A stretch of DNA of 32,985 nt from Phaeoceros laevis (lineage: Eukaryota > Anthocerotophyta > Anthocerotopsida > Notothyladales): positions 124,508-157,492 of the forward strand of contig JBNGIQ010009166.1 of the NCBI GenBank assembly GCA_049999765.1. The letters are read 5' to 3'. The position numbers were made by a program, and so were the translations under genes. The notes under the pieces were generated by a model. It was not told where the DNA came from and searched no databases. It saw only the letters and a program-made list of their open reading frames with translations. Shown here one piece after another: positions 1 to 10,090 of the stretch; the first letter of the stretch is position 1; every line of letters starts with the position of its first letter.

Positions 1-1310
1 GCATCCATAGGCCTGACCTCCTGAGCTTGTCGCAATGGCAGCATTTGCAGTCTTCGTATTGTACTGGTTCTTAGCCATCGATGGCGACCCCCTGGCCACA
101 GCCTTGCCTGCACTTGAACTTGCTTCATGTGAATTAGTATGACTAGCCCGCTTGGGCAAATCCTCTTCATGTGCATCATAGTGGGCGTTAGCCATCTCAA
201 ACCTCTCAGCCGCCAAGTATACGTCCTCACAGGTGTAGGCATCTCCATGATCATGAAATACAATATCTTTTACCTTGGCATGTAGCACAGCATCAGCCCT
301 AAGAGCTCTCAAGAACTTTTGGGCAGCGCCTTGAGGTGTGGCACTTCCAGTCTCCTGCACAAGACGAGAACCCGCCGATAGAGCATCTTCAGTGTTTCAC
401 CCTTCTGCCGGATGATATTCCGGAGCTCCTGAATCTTTTCAGTGCTTTTAGCTAGGAATTCTCGCTCAAGGATCACAAAGAAAGCTCCCACCGGGTCTTG
501 CTCAGCTGGCTCCAGTACCGTGGGATCAATCCTCTGTGTGGCTGCTAAGAGTTGAGCAAGAGTTAGTGTCACTGATGTGGGCACAGGTGTGCCAGCCTCT
601 CTAGCTGTTGTTGTAGAAGCAACTGTTGTAGAAGCAGCTGTTGTAGAAGCAGCTGCTATGGCAGCTTGCAAAGCCACTTGTGAGGCATGCTGAATGGCAG
701 CTGCGTATGTAGCGTTAGGCACACTTATATCCCTAAGCAATGCAGGCCTATGGTCAAAGTACAATAGCTGCGCTTCTTCCGTTAAGTACCTTGCAAGCAT
801 CTTAAAAGAGTACCTCTGATTGTAGTGTTGCTGGAGTTTCATCTCCCACTCATCCATCATCGAGTAGAAGCATGCTTTAAACTCACGCAAGGACACAGTG
901 CCAGGCCTACCACTAAATCGGTCAATTTTTGTAGTACTAACATACCCGCCGCTGTCCATGATGACTATGGTGGTGGGTGCAGGCACTAACTCCGCTGGTG
1001 GCCCTCTGGGTGGCAGAAACTGCAAGTCCGCCTTGTCATCCTCATCAAACCAAGCCTCCTGTTCAGAACTTGAAGTGGGGACCTCCTCATCGAATTGTTC
1101 CTCCTTCACTGAAAGTGGCTGGCTTGTTGCTGATGTGAACGCGCGCAAAGTCCCAGGTGATGTAGCTGGTTCAGTGATTGCAACTGCCATTTGCCTAACT
1201 GGTGGCCGTCTCGTAGATGAGCGCTGCCAGTAAGGTTTACTGGTCTCAACAGTTTCCTTCCCCCTTCCAGCCATGACACTTGTACCTCCAAGACAGCGCG
1301 AGATTAGCAA
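1..1310 (-). pseudogene. Retrotransposon gag-like gene, frameshifted and cut by the window start
   Basis: The open frame 1310 to 309 encodes 333 residues. It has an acidic, low-complexity N-terminus, then a segment starting FSGRPGTVSLREF followed by a helical region with the LTEEAQLLYFDHR pattern, an Ala/Thr-rich linker (roughly residues 215-245), and a second gag-like block (GAFFVILEREF, IQELRNIIRQKGETL). The frame stops at 309, but coding continues in another frame from about 330 to base 1, with blocks GAAQKFLRALRAD and CEDVYLAAERFEMANA, so there is one frameshift near 326-330. These blocks resemble plant LTR-retrotransposon capsid proteins, which package element RNA in cytoplasmic particles. 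No zinc knuckle or pol is visible because the window ends first. The start is the first Met of the long frame and is uncertain. The family (Ty3 or other) cannot be fixed from gag alone. Confidence 0.6.
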
Positions 1311-1370
1311 AAGATATCATGATTTACAACCTTGCACAAGATTGTGCAGATGTGGAAAAATCACAATATA

Positions 1371-1577
1371 GAACTAACCAATGTCAACTAACCAGAGTTA
1401 ACTAACCAGGGTTGAACTAACCAGGGTTAACTAACTCGAGTTTATTAACCAGGGTTAACTAACCAGGGTTAACCAACCAAGGTTAACTAACTGGGGTTAA
1501 CCAATTGAGGTTAACTAACTGGGGTTAACTAACTGGGGTTAACTAACTGGAGTTAACTTAACCAGGGTTAAACTGGC
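1371..1577. repeat. GTTAAC/AACCAGG degenerate tandem array
   Basis: About 200 bp consist of 13-15 bp units varying around GTTAACTAACCAGG and GTTAACTAACTGGG, repeated more than ten times. The array lies just upstream, in transcriptional terms, of the minus-strand gag at 1-1310, so it may be part of that element's untranslated leader or LTR. No function is evident. Confidence 0.75.
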
Positions 1578-3130
1578 CAGCAACTTCCTGAGCCACTTCC
1601 TAGCAACTTCCCGGCATTAGAAAAACGAAAAATAACAAGCGGACCGTGAACCAAGGCATGAACGTGAGCGATGGCGTTGGCGATGGCGTGAGCGATGAAG
1701 ATGGCCGGCCTCCACCTTGGCAAGAGCCCAAGCTCAGATTGGAGCAGCCATGGCGCAAGCAAGGGCGAGCGCCTCTCTAGCAACGATGTCGCGCTCTCTC
1801 TCGCCGCCGCCTCCTCCCAAATTCCCTCACTCAATCAGTCCTTGCTGCGGCAGGGAAGACCAGATCTGAGGAGCACGCCTGCCGCAATTCTGCTGCAGCG
1901 CTTGTGGCAATAGCCGCCGCTGGAGATGGAGATTCAGCGCAGGTCGTCGTGAGTCCCTCACACCACTTCTATCAGAGCTTTGAAGCCCTAGCAGCCAGAT
2001 CTGGCTCCAGCACGGAAGCAAGGCCCGCAGCGATCCACAGAGCTGCGGGAGAGCCTAGCCGAATGCCTGGCCTGCGGGAGAACCTGACCAGCAGGATTTC
2101 GCTCAGGCCCTGACCTCCAAGCCTCCACGCCGTGGTTTCCCGGCTCTGTGCAAGGATCAGACACCATAGGAGTGGTGCGCTTCTGTTGCCGCTGTGCGCA
2201 GGCCTCAATTTCTGGAGGTTACGGACCCTGTGCGCAGCAGCAATGAGCAACCGTGAGAAGAATCAGCAATAACGACCTGAATGACCTCTGCGCCCCGGCA
2301 TGGATCGTGATGTGCCCCCAACCAGACCGCGTTCTTCCAGCACGGCCCGTACGCCAGGTCCAGGATGGTGAGCAGGTGATGCACAGCGGTGGTGTAATCC
2401 ACCGGCGCGTCTCTCAATCCTCCTGCACCACTGCTGTATGCTCTCGCTTCACAACAACGAGGAATCAGAAAACAATCACAGCAGGCTGTGAATCCTTGCG
2501 CAAGATTGCGCTGAAACAGGATCACTCTCAATCAATTCTACAGCTATCACATAATGACAACAACTAGAAGTCTTTGCAAGTAAAGCTTTAAGAAAGCGCA
2601 GCGAAATGTGCAAAACCACAAGTGTATGAAATCTCGCAAGCGTGAATCGCTGCAAGAGAGTCCAACTTCATCCCAAGGGCAATCGCACAAGCATGCAAAG
2701 AGCAACAACTCTGAATACGTGAAGACGGCCATCACACCTGCTTGCGCCACTACTCCCAACTAGGGACTTGCAAAGACTGCCTACCAAGGCTACTGCCTCT
2801 AGCTAAATGCCCTCCTCCTCTCTCTTGCTAACAATCATGCCAAGATGCACATGGGCAGCCGCAATGTCTTGGAATGCGCGATGAAGGCTAACCACAACCA
2901 CAACCATAACTGGAATCTTGGAATGAACAGATGCCGCAAAGAAAATTGGGACGTCACCCATGAAGGACTACTTAAAATACATTAATTACCCCATCATGCC
3001 ATGTGGATAATATCATAGAAAAAGGTAGTTACTCAAGGTAACATACTCTAACTTGTACAACTTGATGCATCACCATGGTTCTCCATAAACCACGTCATAG
3101 GTTAGCATTGCATGACAATGCTGGTTATAT
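1578..3130. other. Non-coding stretch without a recognisable gene
   Basis: About 1.5 kb between the GTTAAC array and the 42-bp minisatellite. Short overlapping open frames occur on both strands, but none shows a domain, a known motif or a clear preference for one frame. By position it could hold the 5' leader and LTR of the minus-strand gag element. A 13-base site at 2153-2165 matches the complement of an initiator-Met primer-binding site at 10 positions only, which is too weak to call. Confidence 0.4.
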
Positions 3131-3320
3131 ATGCTAGGGTGGCAACACCCGCGATAGCGATAGCGATACCAATATGCTAGGGTGGCAGCACCCGCGATAG
3201 CGATAGCGATACCATATGCTAGGGTGGCAACACCCNNNNNNNNNNACCCGCGATAGCGATAGCGATACCATATGCTAGGGTGGCAACACCCGTGATAGCG
3301 ATAGCGATACTGATACCGAT
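3131..3320. repeat. 42-bp minisatellite with embedded GCGATA hexamers
   Basis: The unit begins ATGCTAGGGTGGCAACACCC and continues with two to three GCGATA hexamers and ACCAT. Copies start at 3131, 3174, 3216 (interrupted by the N gap) and 3272. The last copy decays into GATACTGATACCGATATTG. The apparent reverse-strand protein here (Tyr/Arg repeats) is a by-product of the repeat. Confidence 0.9.
3236..3245. other. Assembly gap (10 N)
   Basis: Ten N bases inside the 42-bp minisatellite. The real copy number is probably unresolved. Confidence 0.99.
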
Positions 3321-3479
3321 ATTGACACTGATATTGGAGGCCCTCAATCTTCACAGGGCCGTGCAACAAGAATTGGGCTATAGTTGCTGACTTGTTGTTT
3401 GCAAGCGAAAACACGAACTTAGAATTCCCTTGCAACTATGCCCTGTTGCTCTTGTTAGTTACATGTGCCTATGGTCACA

Positions 3480-3875
3480 TGGACAGCGTTGATCGCTGCG
3501 TATGCAAAGCAAGGACTACGACAAGAGATGCTTGTTGTGTTTGGGCAAATGCAGGAGCAGGGCAGCCAGCTTCATTCCTAGTCTGTCAAAAGAGGACTGC
3601 TGGATACCGTAATGGTGAGCACCTGCCTGGCATCTTTGCAGCTGCCCTCCAAGACTGTGCATTTGCCGCCAACGTGGAATCTGGCTTTAAAGTGCACTCT
3701 GAGGTGTTGCGCAAGGGCAATCCTACTGCCCTATGTGTTTGCAACCGCCTGGTTGACTTGTATGCGAAATCTGGCGAATTATAGGATGCGCGCTAGGTTT
3801 TTTACGAGATGGACCCAAATAACGTGTGACATGGAATGCCCTGATTGCTGGTGGTGCCACCACGGTCGCTAGGTC
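3480..3875 (+). pseudogene. Pentatricopeptide-repeat (PPR) protein fragment
   Basis: Reading from TGG at 3480 gives 33 residues starting WTALIAAYAKQGLRQEMLVV, then a TAG stop at 3579-3581. This is the helix pair of a plant PPR motif. Coding resumes after a frame change with blocks AALQDCA, VHSEVLRKG and [12 protein letters not shown], then stops at 3782. Further frame changes give a MDPNNV.TWNALI-like block up to about 3870, again the start of a PPR. PPR proteins bind organellar RNA for editing, splicing or stability. The VHSEVLRKG...[11 protein letters not shown] spacing is typical of PLS-type (editing) PPRs in land plants. At least one stop and two frameshifts make this a relic with no neighbouring start or C-terminal domain. 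Confidence 0.8.
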
Positions 3876-4024
3876 ACGAGGTCTTTGCACGTTGCTCTTT
3901 GTCTGGTTTTCATTATCTCTGACTGCAAGCAAAGGGGTTGCTAGCATGATGTCCCACTTACAGGGCAAGCAACAGTCTCTGACGACTAAAGTTGCCCTTT
4001 GATGCTTTGTCATTAAAAAATCAC

Positions 4025-4256
4025 CTTGCTCCTCGGCTGCCACGATGTAAAAAGCCATAACTGGCAGCACAGCCCCGTCCATCGTCATGGAGACGCTCAT
4101 TTCATCTATTGGAATCCCTTCAAACAGGCGAATCATGTTCTCTATAGAGTCGACAGCAACTCCAGCCATACCTACACCACCAACAACATCTGGATGGTTT
4201 GAATCGTACCCACGAAGATTAACCATAAGCAAATGAAAATCAATGGACATGAACAG
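4025..4256 (-). pseudogene. Single exon of a methylmalonyl-CoA mutase-like gene
   Basis: The minus-strand frame contains, in order, [41 protein letters not shown] and [12 protein letters not shown]. These match the conserved core of the N-terminal substrate-binding barrel of the cobalamin-dependent acyl-CoA mutases, chiefly methylmalonyl-CoA mutase, which interconverts methylmalonyl-CoA and succinyl-CoA. Homology ends at EEQG, exactly where CAAG|GTGATT could be a splice donor (exon edge 4025). On the other side the match weakens before RGYDS, where an altered, longer segment replaces the usual FDLATH-type sequence. No other mutase exon and no cobalamin-binding domain is near; the next bases are PPR debris. 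It is therefore a captured or relic exon, not a working gene. Isobutyryl-CoA mutase is a less likely relative. Confidence 0.8.
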
Positions 4257-4599
4257 CTGTTTTGTACAGTCATGGACGATATTCACGGATATTCATCAGA
4301 ACTCGTAACCGAAAGGCAGTGCTTGCCATACCCACGCAGGCCACACGAAGGCCACACTAAGGGCCTTCTGTTTAGCTGCCAAACACGTACCCACAAATTG
4401 ACAGCCTTGTTCAGCTAAGGTCCCTTGGCTGGTGAGCTATTAGAAAAACCAATCACAGATAGTCTAGTTCATCATCCTACCTACGCAGTTACTTTGGTCA
4501 CATCGATGAGGCTAAGATTTGAGTCGGCTCCTCCATTCTCATTTACCTGGCAACATAGGCCACGAATGTGCTCAACAAGGTAGGAATACCAAGTGTCTT

Positions 4600-4830
4600 C
4601 AGGTGGCTATTCAGAACCTCAGCACATACCAGGCACAGACAACTGAAAACTACCCTTCAACTCTACCGAGAGTTGCGTAGGACAGGAGCGAAGGCGAATG
4701 GTTACGTCTTTGTAGCTGCCACCCATGGTTGGTGGCAATCAAGCCTTCCGAGCTCTTTGTTGTTAGGCTCGCGCATTCCAGGTCCGTTGTCCCTCTCATG
4801 CTTGCTCTGCGAAGATTAATATTGCTTGTC
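4600..4830 (+). pseudogene. Second PPR protein fragment
   Basis: The frame around 4650-4720 reads TLQLYRELRRTGAKANGYVF followed by VAA. This is the second helix and linker of a plant PPR motif (LxLYxxLRRxGxxxNxYxFVAA). The matching first helix upstream is not clear, and the downstream sequence loses similarity after a few codons. Same strand as the PPR fragment at 3480 but about 0.8 kb away, with the mutase exon between on the other strand. It could be from the same original gene or another family member. Confidence 0.6.
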
Positions 4831-5054
4831 AACCTCTGTCCACTCCTGAGTAAGTAGGTGTCACTCTTCAAGGTGTTGTCATCATTGGGGATGCATGCTG
4901 AGACATGAGTGTCTACAAACTGACCATGCCAGGGCACTGGTTTTGGTCCTAGTTAATTGCACCGCATTACATCTTATGTTTGTTTCTATGTCCTTGTGGC
5001 CCTCATTGCCTCTACCATACCCATTTATCCTGGCATTCCATGCTGCCGCGTCCC

Positions 5055-5155
5055 TTGTTGTGAGTCAAGACACCAGGTATGAGTCAAGGCACCAGGTTGT
5101 GAGTCATTTACTCCATCCCTGCTTGTTGTGAATCAAGGCACCAGAAATGCGTGCT
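5055..5155. repeat. Short direct repeats of TGTGAGTCAAGGCACCAGG
   Basis: Variants of a roughly 19-bp unit (GAGTCAAGACACCAGG, GAGTCAAGGCACCAGG, GAATCAAGGCACCAGA) recur at least three to four times in 100 bp. No gene is associated with it. Confidence 0.6.
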
Positions 5156-5299
5156 ATGTTGAGGGATGGGTAGTCAGAGTTCAGGACTCTGTTACGTTGC
5201 AAGCGATCTCTGGACTAAATATCAACATCCACCTTGGTTAAACAAGCTTAACTTTCCGCTGCTGGATATGAAAGAAGTTCTTTAAACAAGCTAAGCTTA

Positions 5300-5660
5300 A
5301 ACATCCACATATGCCGGCTTGGCACGAGGACCTCGGTACATGTATACTTCTCCTTCTTTCCCACCTAAGTTTGACTCCCACCCCATCCTCCCCTGCGGTG
5401 GGGGATCGACGGGTCCTTAGGTGGGCCCTGGGAGCTAGGCCCAACCTATCTTCTTTCCTTTACCTAAGCAAGCACTAACCCCCTGGCCGGCGTGGGCGGA
5501 GGGCGCACGGGCTCTTAGTTAAAGTATCGAGGAGGCATATTAGAGTAGCCCAGGTTAGACCAAGATACAACTAGGTACGTCCATAGATTGAGTCGGGGCC
5601 GCGGTCATTTTTTCGCACGGTTGGCGTGAGCCCAGGCCGAAATAAATTCATTCATTCATA
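5300..5660 (+). mobile_element. Possible LINE 3' end with ATTC tail
   Basis: The segment ends at 5641-5660 in AATAAATTCATTCATTCATA after a GC-rich, non-coding stretch (CGTGGGCGGAGGGCGC; GTTGGCGTGAGCCCAGGCCG). A short ATTC microsatellite right after AATAAA-like sequence is a known 3' terminus of some non-LTR retrotransposons. No reverse transcriptase or endonuclease frame lies upstream, so this would be a 5'-truncated copy or a dependent SINE. The left boundary is a guess. Confidence 0.35.
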
Positions 5661-6989
5661 GCTCCCAGGTTGAACTAGGGTAGCCACCATCATGCTCTAA
5701 AGCGAGAGGATGGTTTAGCCTCCTCAGAACAAACTAGACGCCCTCATAAAACCCATCCCAACTAAGGATGGAGAGGCAAGCCGGCTCTGGAGCAGAGCCA
5801 CCCACCTACGATGTCGTCGATAGGACGCCCCCTTCCCTTGACTGAAGAAGCAACGCAGCTGGAGGTTACAGTTTCCTCGGCGGCGGAAGGAACCTAGATA
5901 GGCTGCGTCTGCGAGGCATCTTACGCACATGAAACCACCCGCCAGCGATGACCGCCTTACTGAGTCAAGAAGACCACGTAATTGTGCATTGCTTCGTAGC
6001 ATGAAGGGATACTTAAACTACTACAAATGGTGGCGGGCGTGACAACCTGCACGCAGGCAGTCAAAAACATCATCGACTAATTCGCCGGCAATCTTTACCT
6101 TAGCCCACAAGCATAGGTGCAACGCAAAAAGCTCGACCTATATACACAAGGCATCTCGTGATCCAATTCGGCACAGGCAAGACCATGGTTTAGTACCTAA
6201 TAGCTCTCAGCCTAAGCATAGGCCAAGAGTTTGTCATATCTGCTATAATTTATCTCACCGTAAACAAAGGATAGATCGTCTATTCCTGAATATGAGTAAG
6301 AGTAAATTGCTCCTGGGCAGATGTGCCGGGAGGCACGGCTATGGTTGGCTTGCGATACCCTCATCAAAAGAAACTTTATCATTATCTTATTAACTATTCA
6401 GAACTCAAACATTTGAAGTAGTACATTCTTTCAATAGTGAAGACTGTCATTGATATTGTCCGCGATGAGAGAGTATGTGAGATGTCTGAGGATCGCTTTT
6501 AGAAATGAATATGAGTATGGGTATGTGCGTATTTGAGTGGGCTAACTGAGGCGATGGTGGGCAATTGGACATAGGATGATAACTATTCAATCTATTATTC
6601 AGAGCCATATGTGCGCCAACTTAGGCGGTGGTGGATCATAGTGAACAATATCTGTGGATGAGCTTGCAAATTGGTAGGTGAAATCACGTATGCTGCCCAT
6701 TATGACCTTGCACTTTCTATTGAAGCTTTGTACTGCCGTGGAAGTCGCCATCACTGGCAATGTGTTCATGGCAAAGTTCAGAAAAGGGGGAGTTCCAAGT
6801 CAAGCGAGCAGGAAGACCATGACAGTGACTTGAATTTGTCTGACCAGATGTATCTTGACAGCACTATCATTGTCTTGTCATTGTACTGTCATGGAATCTG
6901 CTATCTTTGGCAATGTTTTTGTTGTGAAGGGGGTATTTTTTAATTAAGGAAGTTTGTGAAGACGGTAATTTGTATCATCTATCCTAATG
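5661..6989. other. Non-coding stretch; one diverged internal duplication
   Basis: No convincing gene. Within 6671-6943 the plus strand has a 90-codon open frame whose two halves look alike: LALSIEALYCRGSRHHWQCVHG and, further on, VLSLYCHGICYLWQCF. At DNA level both halves contain a TGTACTG(C/T)C(G/A)TGGAA block followed by GGCAATGT. This suggests an old duplication of about 150-170 bp rather than a protein gene. The second half ends in TTTTGTTGTGAAGGGGG, which resembles plant retrotransposon polypurine tracts, but no LTR follows. Confidence 0.4.
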
Positions 6990-6997
6990 TGCCCTGA

Positions 6998-8535
6998 CAG
7001 CAATGGACAGTGTTGCCTGCATCTGCAAATACATGAGGGGGTGGTGATCAGTTTCTAACACAAAGTGCTTTCCTTCTAGGAAGCACCGCCACTCCTTGAT
7101 AGCTAAAATCTGTGCTATACATTCTTTTTCACTTGTAGTCTAGTTCAATTCTGCTCCTTTTAGCTTACGTGAAAAGTATGCTACCGGATGTCTCCCATTG
7201 GCATCTTCCTGTTGAAAGACTGCTCCCACCGCAACATCTGAGGCATCAGTTGTTACTATGAAGTCTTGCTCATGATCTGGATACCTCAGTACTGGTGCTG
7301 TTGTCAATGCTTCCTTTAGGTTGTTAAACGCCATGTCTTGTAGCTCCTGCCATGTCCATTCATGATCTTGCTGCAATAAGTCCGTTAATAGGGCTGCGAT
7401 TTTAGCAAAGCCCTGTATAAAATTCCTATAGTAGGTTGCCAGCCCCAAAAAAGATTGCAGTTCTTTGACATTCTGAGGACGTGCCCAATCCCGTATTACC
7501 TGCATCTTTGCTGGGTCGACCCTGATGCCTTGCTCATCCACGATGTGACCCAAGTACTCTAACTTTCTTGATAGAAACTCACACGTAGACAGTTGCGCAT
7601 ACAGTTGGTGTTCTCGCAACTTCTGCAAGGCCTATCGAAGCTTGATAAAGTGTTCTTCTCTGGTCCTGGTGAAAATCAAGATGTCGTCCAAGTAAACTAA
7701 AAGCCCCTTGTTAATCATATCGCTGAACATGCTATTCATCAAGCTTTGAAATGTAGCAGGAGCATTCATGAGACCAAAACTCATCACGAGCCACTCATAG
7801 TGGCTGTACCTTGTATTAAAAGCAGTTTTGGCGATGTCCTCATCCGCAATGCGAATTTGATGATACCCTGCTGCCAAGTCTATCTTGGAAAAGTATTGTG
7901 CCCCAGTTAAGTTCTCCAAAAGCTCATCTATGCGTGGTAGAGGATAGGTATTCCTACGAGTCATCCTATTTAGAGCACGATAATCAATGCACATGCGGAG
8001 TTTACCGTTTTTCTTGCGAGAAAACAATATCGGTGCTCCATAGGGTGATACTAAGGGTCGAATGTACCCTTTTCGCAGAAGTCCTCCACTTGTACTCTAG
8101 ATTCCTGCAATTCAAGTGGTGACATATGATAACAGGGCTTGTGAGGGGTAGAATGTTCACCGGGCAGTAATTCAATTTTATGATCCACTGTCCTTCTAGG
8201 AGGTAGCCCTGGAGGGAGACCATCAACTAAGACATCCTTGAATTCACTAAGTAGCTTTTGCAGGTCCTCGTCTTCTGGGGCTTCCTTCTGCACTATCTGT
8301 CCTCCTCCTGCCATGGTTTTCTGTTCTCTGATAAGGAACAGAATAGTTTCAGCACCTTTTTCCTTACAGTCTTGCAGAATTTTGTCCAAGGTGACCATCT
8401 GTATCTTGGGACGTTGGTTCTCTGTCCTTGCCTTGCAGACCTGTTCCCCTCGTATGACCACTTTCTTTCCATTACATTGTAATAGGAGCTCCCAGGTCGT
8501 CCATGTAATTGCAGGGTTATGGTCTTGGAGCATGG
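6998..8535 (-). pseudogene. Element D pol: protease end, reverse transcriptase, partial RNase H
   Basis: Sequential minus-strand blocks are: end of protease and linker (8535-8080), with LPPGLPPRRTVDHKIELLPG before RT; RT fingers and palm from SPYGAPILF and RMCIDYRALN, with KIDLAAGYHQIRI, FGLMNAPATFQ and the catalytic YLDDIL (Asp-Asp codons 7683-7688); thumb (YLGHIVDEQGIRVDP); connection; RNase H start (TTDASDVAVGAVFQQ) and TDHHPLMYLQ at about 7045. RT copies element RNA into DNA; RNase H degrades the RNA template. Damage: a frameshift near 8075, TAG at the junction of 7632/7628 (a Gln codon in relatives), and TAG next to 7140 (a Trp codon in relatives). Similarity ends at about 6998 in the middle of RNase H. 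Confidence 0.9.
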
Positions 8536-8689
8536 AATGCCTAGGAGCAGATCATAATCATTTTTCAAATCGGTAACAGTCAAAGGAGTTCGCTTCTTGT
8601 GCTCTCCCAGTTTCAGGTTTAGGGGCTTACTAATGGTTGCTTCTTCTTCACTTCGGTGACCGTCTGCTAGCTCAACTTGTCCACATGTC

Positions 8690-8790
8690 TCTGTAGTGTT
8701 TAGTTTCCATTTCTGCGCATATTTTTTGAAATGAAGCTAGTGTTAGCCTCATAATCCCGCAAGATACGACAAGGCTGCCCGTTTACCTGC
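8690..8790 (-). pseudogene. Element D aspartic protease active-site remnant
   Basis: The minus strand reads CRILRDYEANTSFIS, aligning with the retropepsin loop of B and C (CRIL(L/I)DCGASSN). The catalytic triplet Asp-Ser/Thr-Gly has become Asp-Tyr-Glu. The catalytic Asp remains, but loss of Gly and of the small hydroxyl residue should abolish activity. The flanking sequence is frameshifted. Confidence 0.6.
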
Positions 8791-8961
8791 CCTCAAATCG
8801 TGAACAGGACTCTTTCCCCATGACATTGCATTGACATACTGCTTTCGGCACTCTCTCCTGCCTCGGGCTATTCTTGCATTCACACTCCAACCTGGTCTCA
8901 TCCTTACAGTCATCTTTCATACTAGTTTTTGGGGCTGAATCATCCTCAGCAGCTGCCTCGT

Positions 8962-9850
8962 CTACTGCTGAGGTTCATCGTTTCCCTGATTTTCATTCTC
9001 CACCTTGTCAACTTCTACTGTGTTGGCTCTGCGATTGTTATTGCCTACAGGCCGGATTGGCTGCCCCTTTCCCCTGCCTCTACCTCTTCCTCTTCCTCCA
9101 CCAAAACGAGGACATGCAGGATTCTTAGGGAAATCTAAACTACGATGACCCCACTCTCCACACCCGTAGCAGTTACCTGGAAACTCACGTTTGACTTGCC
9201 CCAACTCCATTGGTGTGGCGGTGTCATTGCTGCTGCTCGCACTCGGGGATCTTGGCCTGTTCCAGTTGTTCCAACTCCTTAACTGCCAAAAAAGTGCATC
9301 AGTACGATCAACAACAGCCATAGCTTCATTAAGAGTCTGGCATCGATATCTCACCATGACGACCTCATGCTGCGCAGCCTGCTTCAATCCGTTGGTATAT
9401 TTGTCGACCTTTTCATCCTCCTGCATTCCTGGAATGCTCAAACACATATTCAAGAATTCTTCGTTATATGTGGCTAGGCTCCCTCTTTGATACAGCCTTT
9501 TCAACTTGCGCCTAGCCACTGCCCTGCTGTCCAGGGGTACAAACTGTAACGTCACTGCTAGGAAGAATTGATCTAGAGTGATGCATGGCGGAGCTCCTCC
9601 CTGCTGGACCAGCATCTCTCTTTGCAGCCACCATGTCAAAGCGGCTCCACGCAAGAATGTAGAAGCCAGCACTAGCTGATGCTCTTCCTTGTCATATCTG
9701 ATGTTTCCACCTCTCGACCTCCGCAGGATCACGCCTGCCCTCATACATTTCAAGTTTTGGGGCCTTGATAGTGTAGGTCGCTGCTGGCCTACCGCTTGGT
9801 TGAGGCTCCTGAGCAGACCGCTACTGCTTCAATGCCTTCTCCAATTTGTC
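8962..9850 (-). pseudogene. Element D gag (capsid and nucleocapsid)
   Basis: From the 9850 side the frame gives KAPKLEMYEGRRDPAEVE, the start of the Ty3/Gypsy capsid domain also seen in B and C (KPEFYEGRRDS). A frame change follows, then LASTFLRGAALTWWLQ, PGMQEDEKVDKYTNGLK and ATPMELGQVK. The nucleocapsid motif reads CYGCGEWGHRSLDF, a CX2CX4HX4C zinc knuckle whose last Cys is Phe (TTC). A Gly/Arg-rich basic tail (FGGGRGRGRGRGKG) follows. Gag forms the virus-like particle and binds element RNA. A TAG lies in KALKQ* near 9822 and there is a deletion or frameshift after WKHQI near 9705. Confidence 0.85.
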
Positions 9851-10090
9851 TACGCGACCCATCTGTTCCAAAGGCAAGCGTGTGAGTTGGTCAGCAATTC
9901 ATCAGTGTCGCGCTTACTGCCCGGCCATCTCAGCCACTCTTCCCGCTTCTGCAACTATCTTTGGCTCGACATTCATCCTGGCTTGATTCACGAACCCTCC
10001 TCTGGTTCGCAAATCGCTCCTTCACTCTCGCGTTTGCGCTAATGTTGCAGTCACGCACTCACGCTCCTTGCGTCGACGGGTTTGCGCCCT

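Noticed and set aside
898-1233. Plus-strand open frame of 111 codons
   Set aside because: It lies opposite the gag frame at 1-1310 and has no motif; gag on the minus strand explains the openness.
2153-2165. Possible degenerate primer-binding site (GGATCAGACACCA) for the first gag element
   Set aside because: Only 10 of 13 bases match and no LTR edge follows.
3070-3435. Minus-strand frame with Tyr/Arg repeats
   Set aside because: It is a translation of the 42-bp minisatellite and includes the N gap.
4335-4360. Helitron 3' end (hairpin GAAGGCC...GGCCTTC)
   Set aside because: The stem is followed by TGTTTAGC, which has no CTRR end at the expected spacing.
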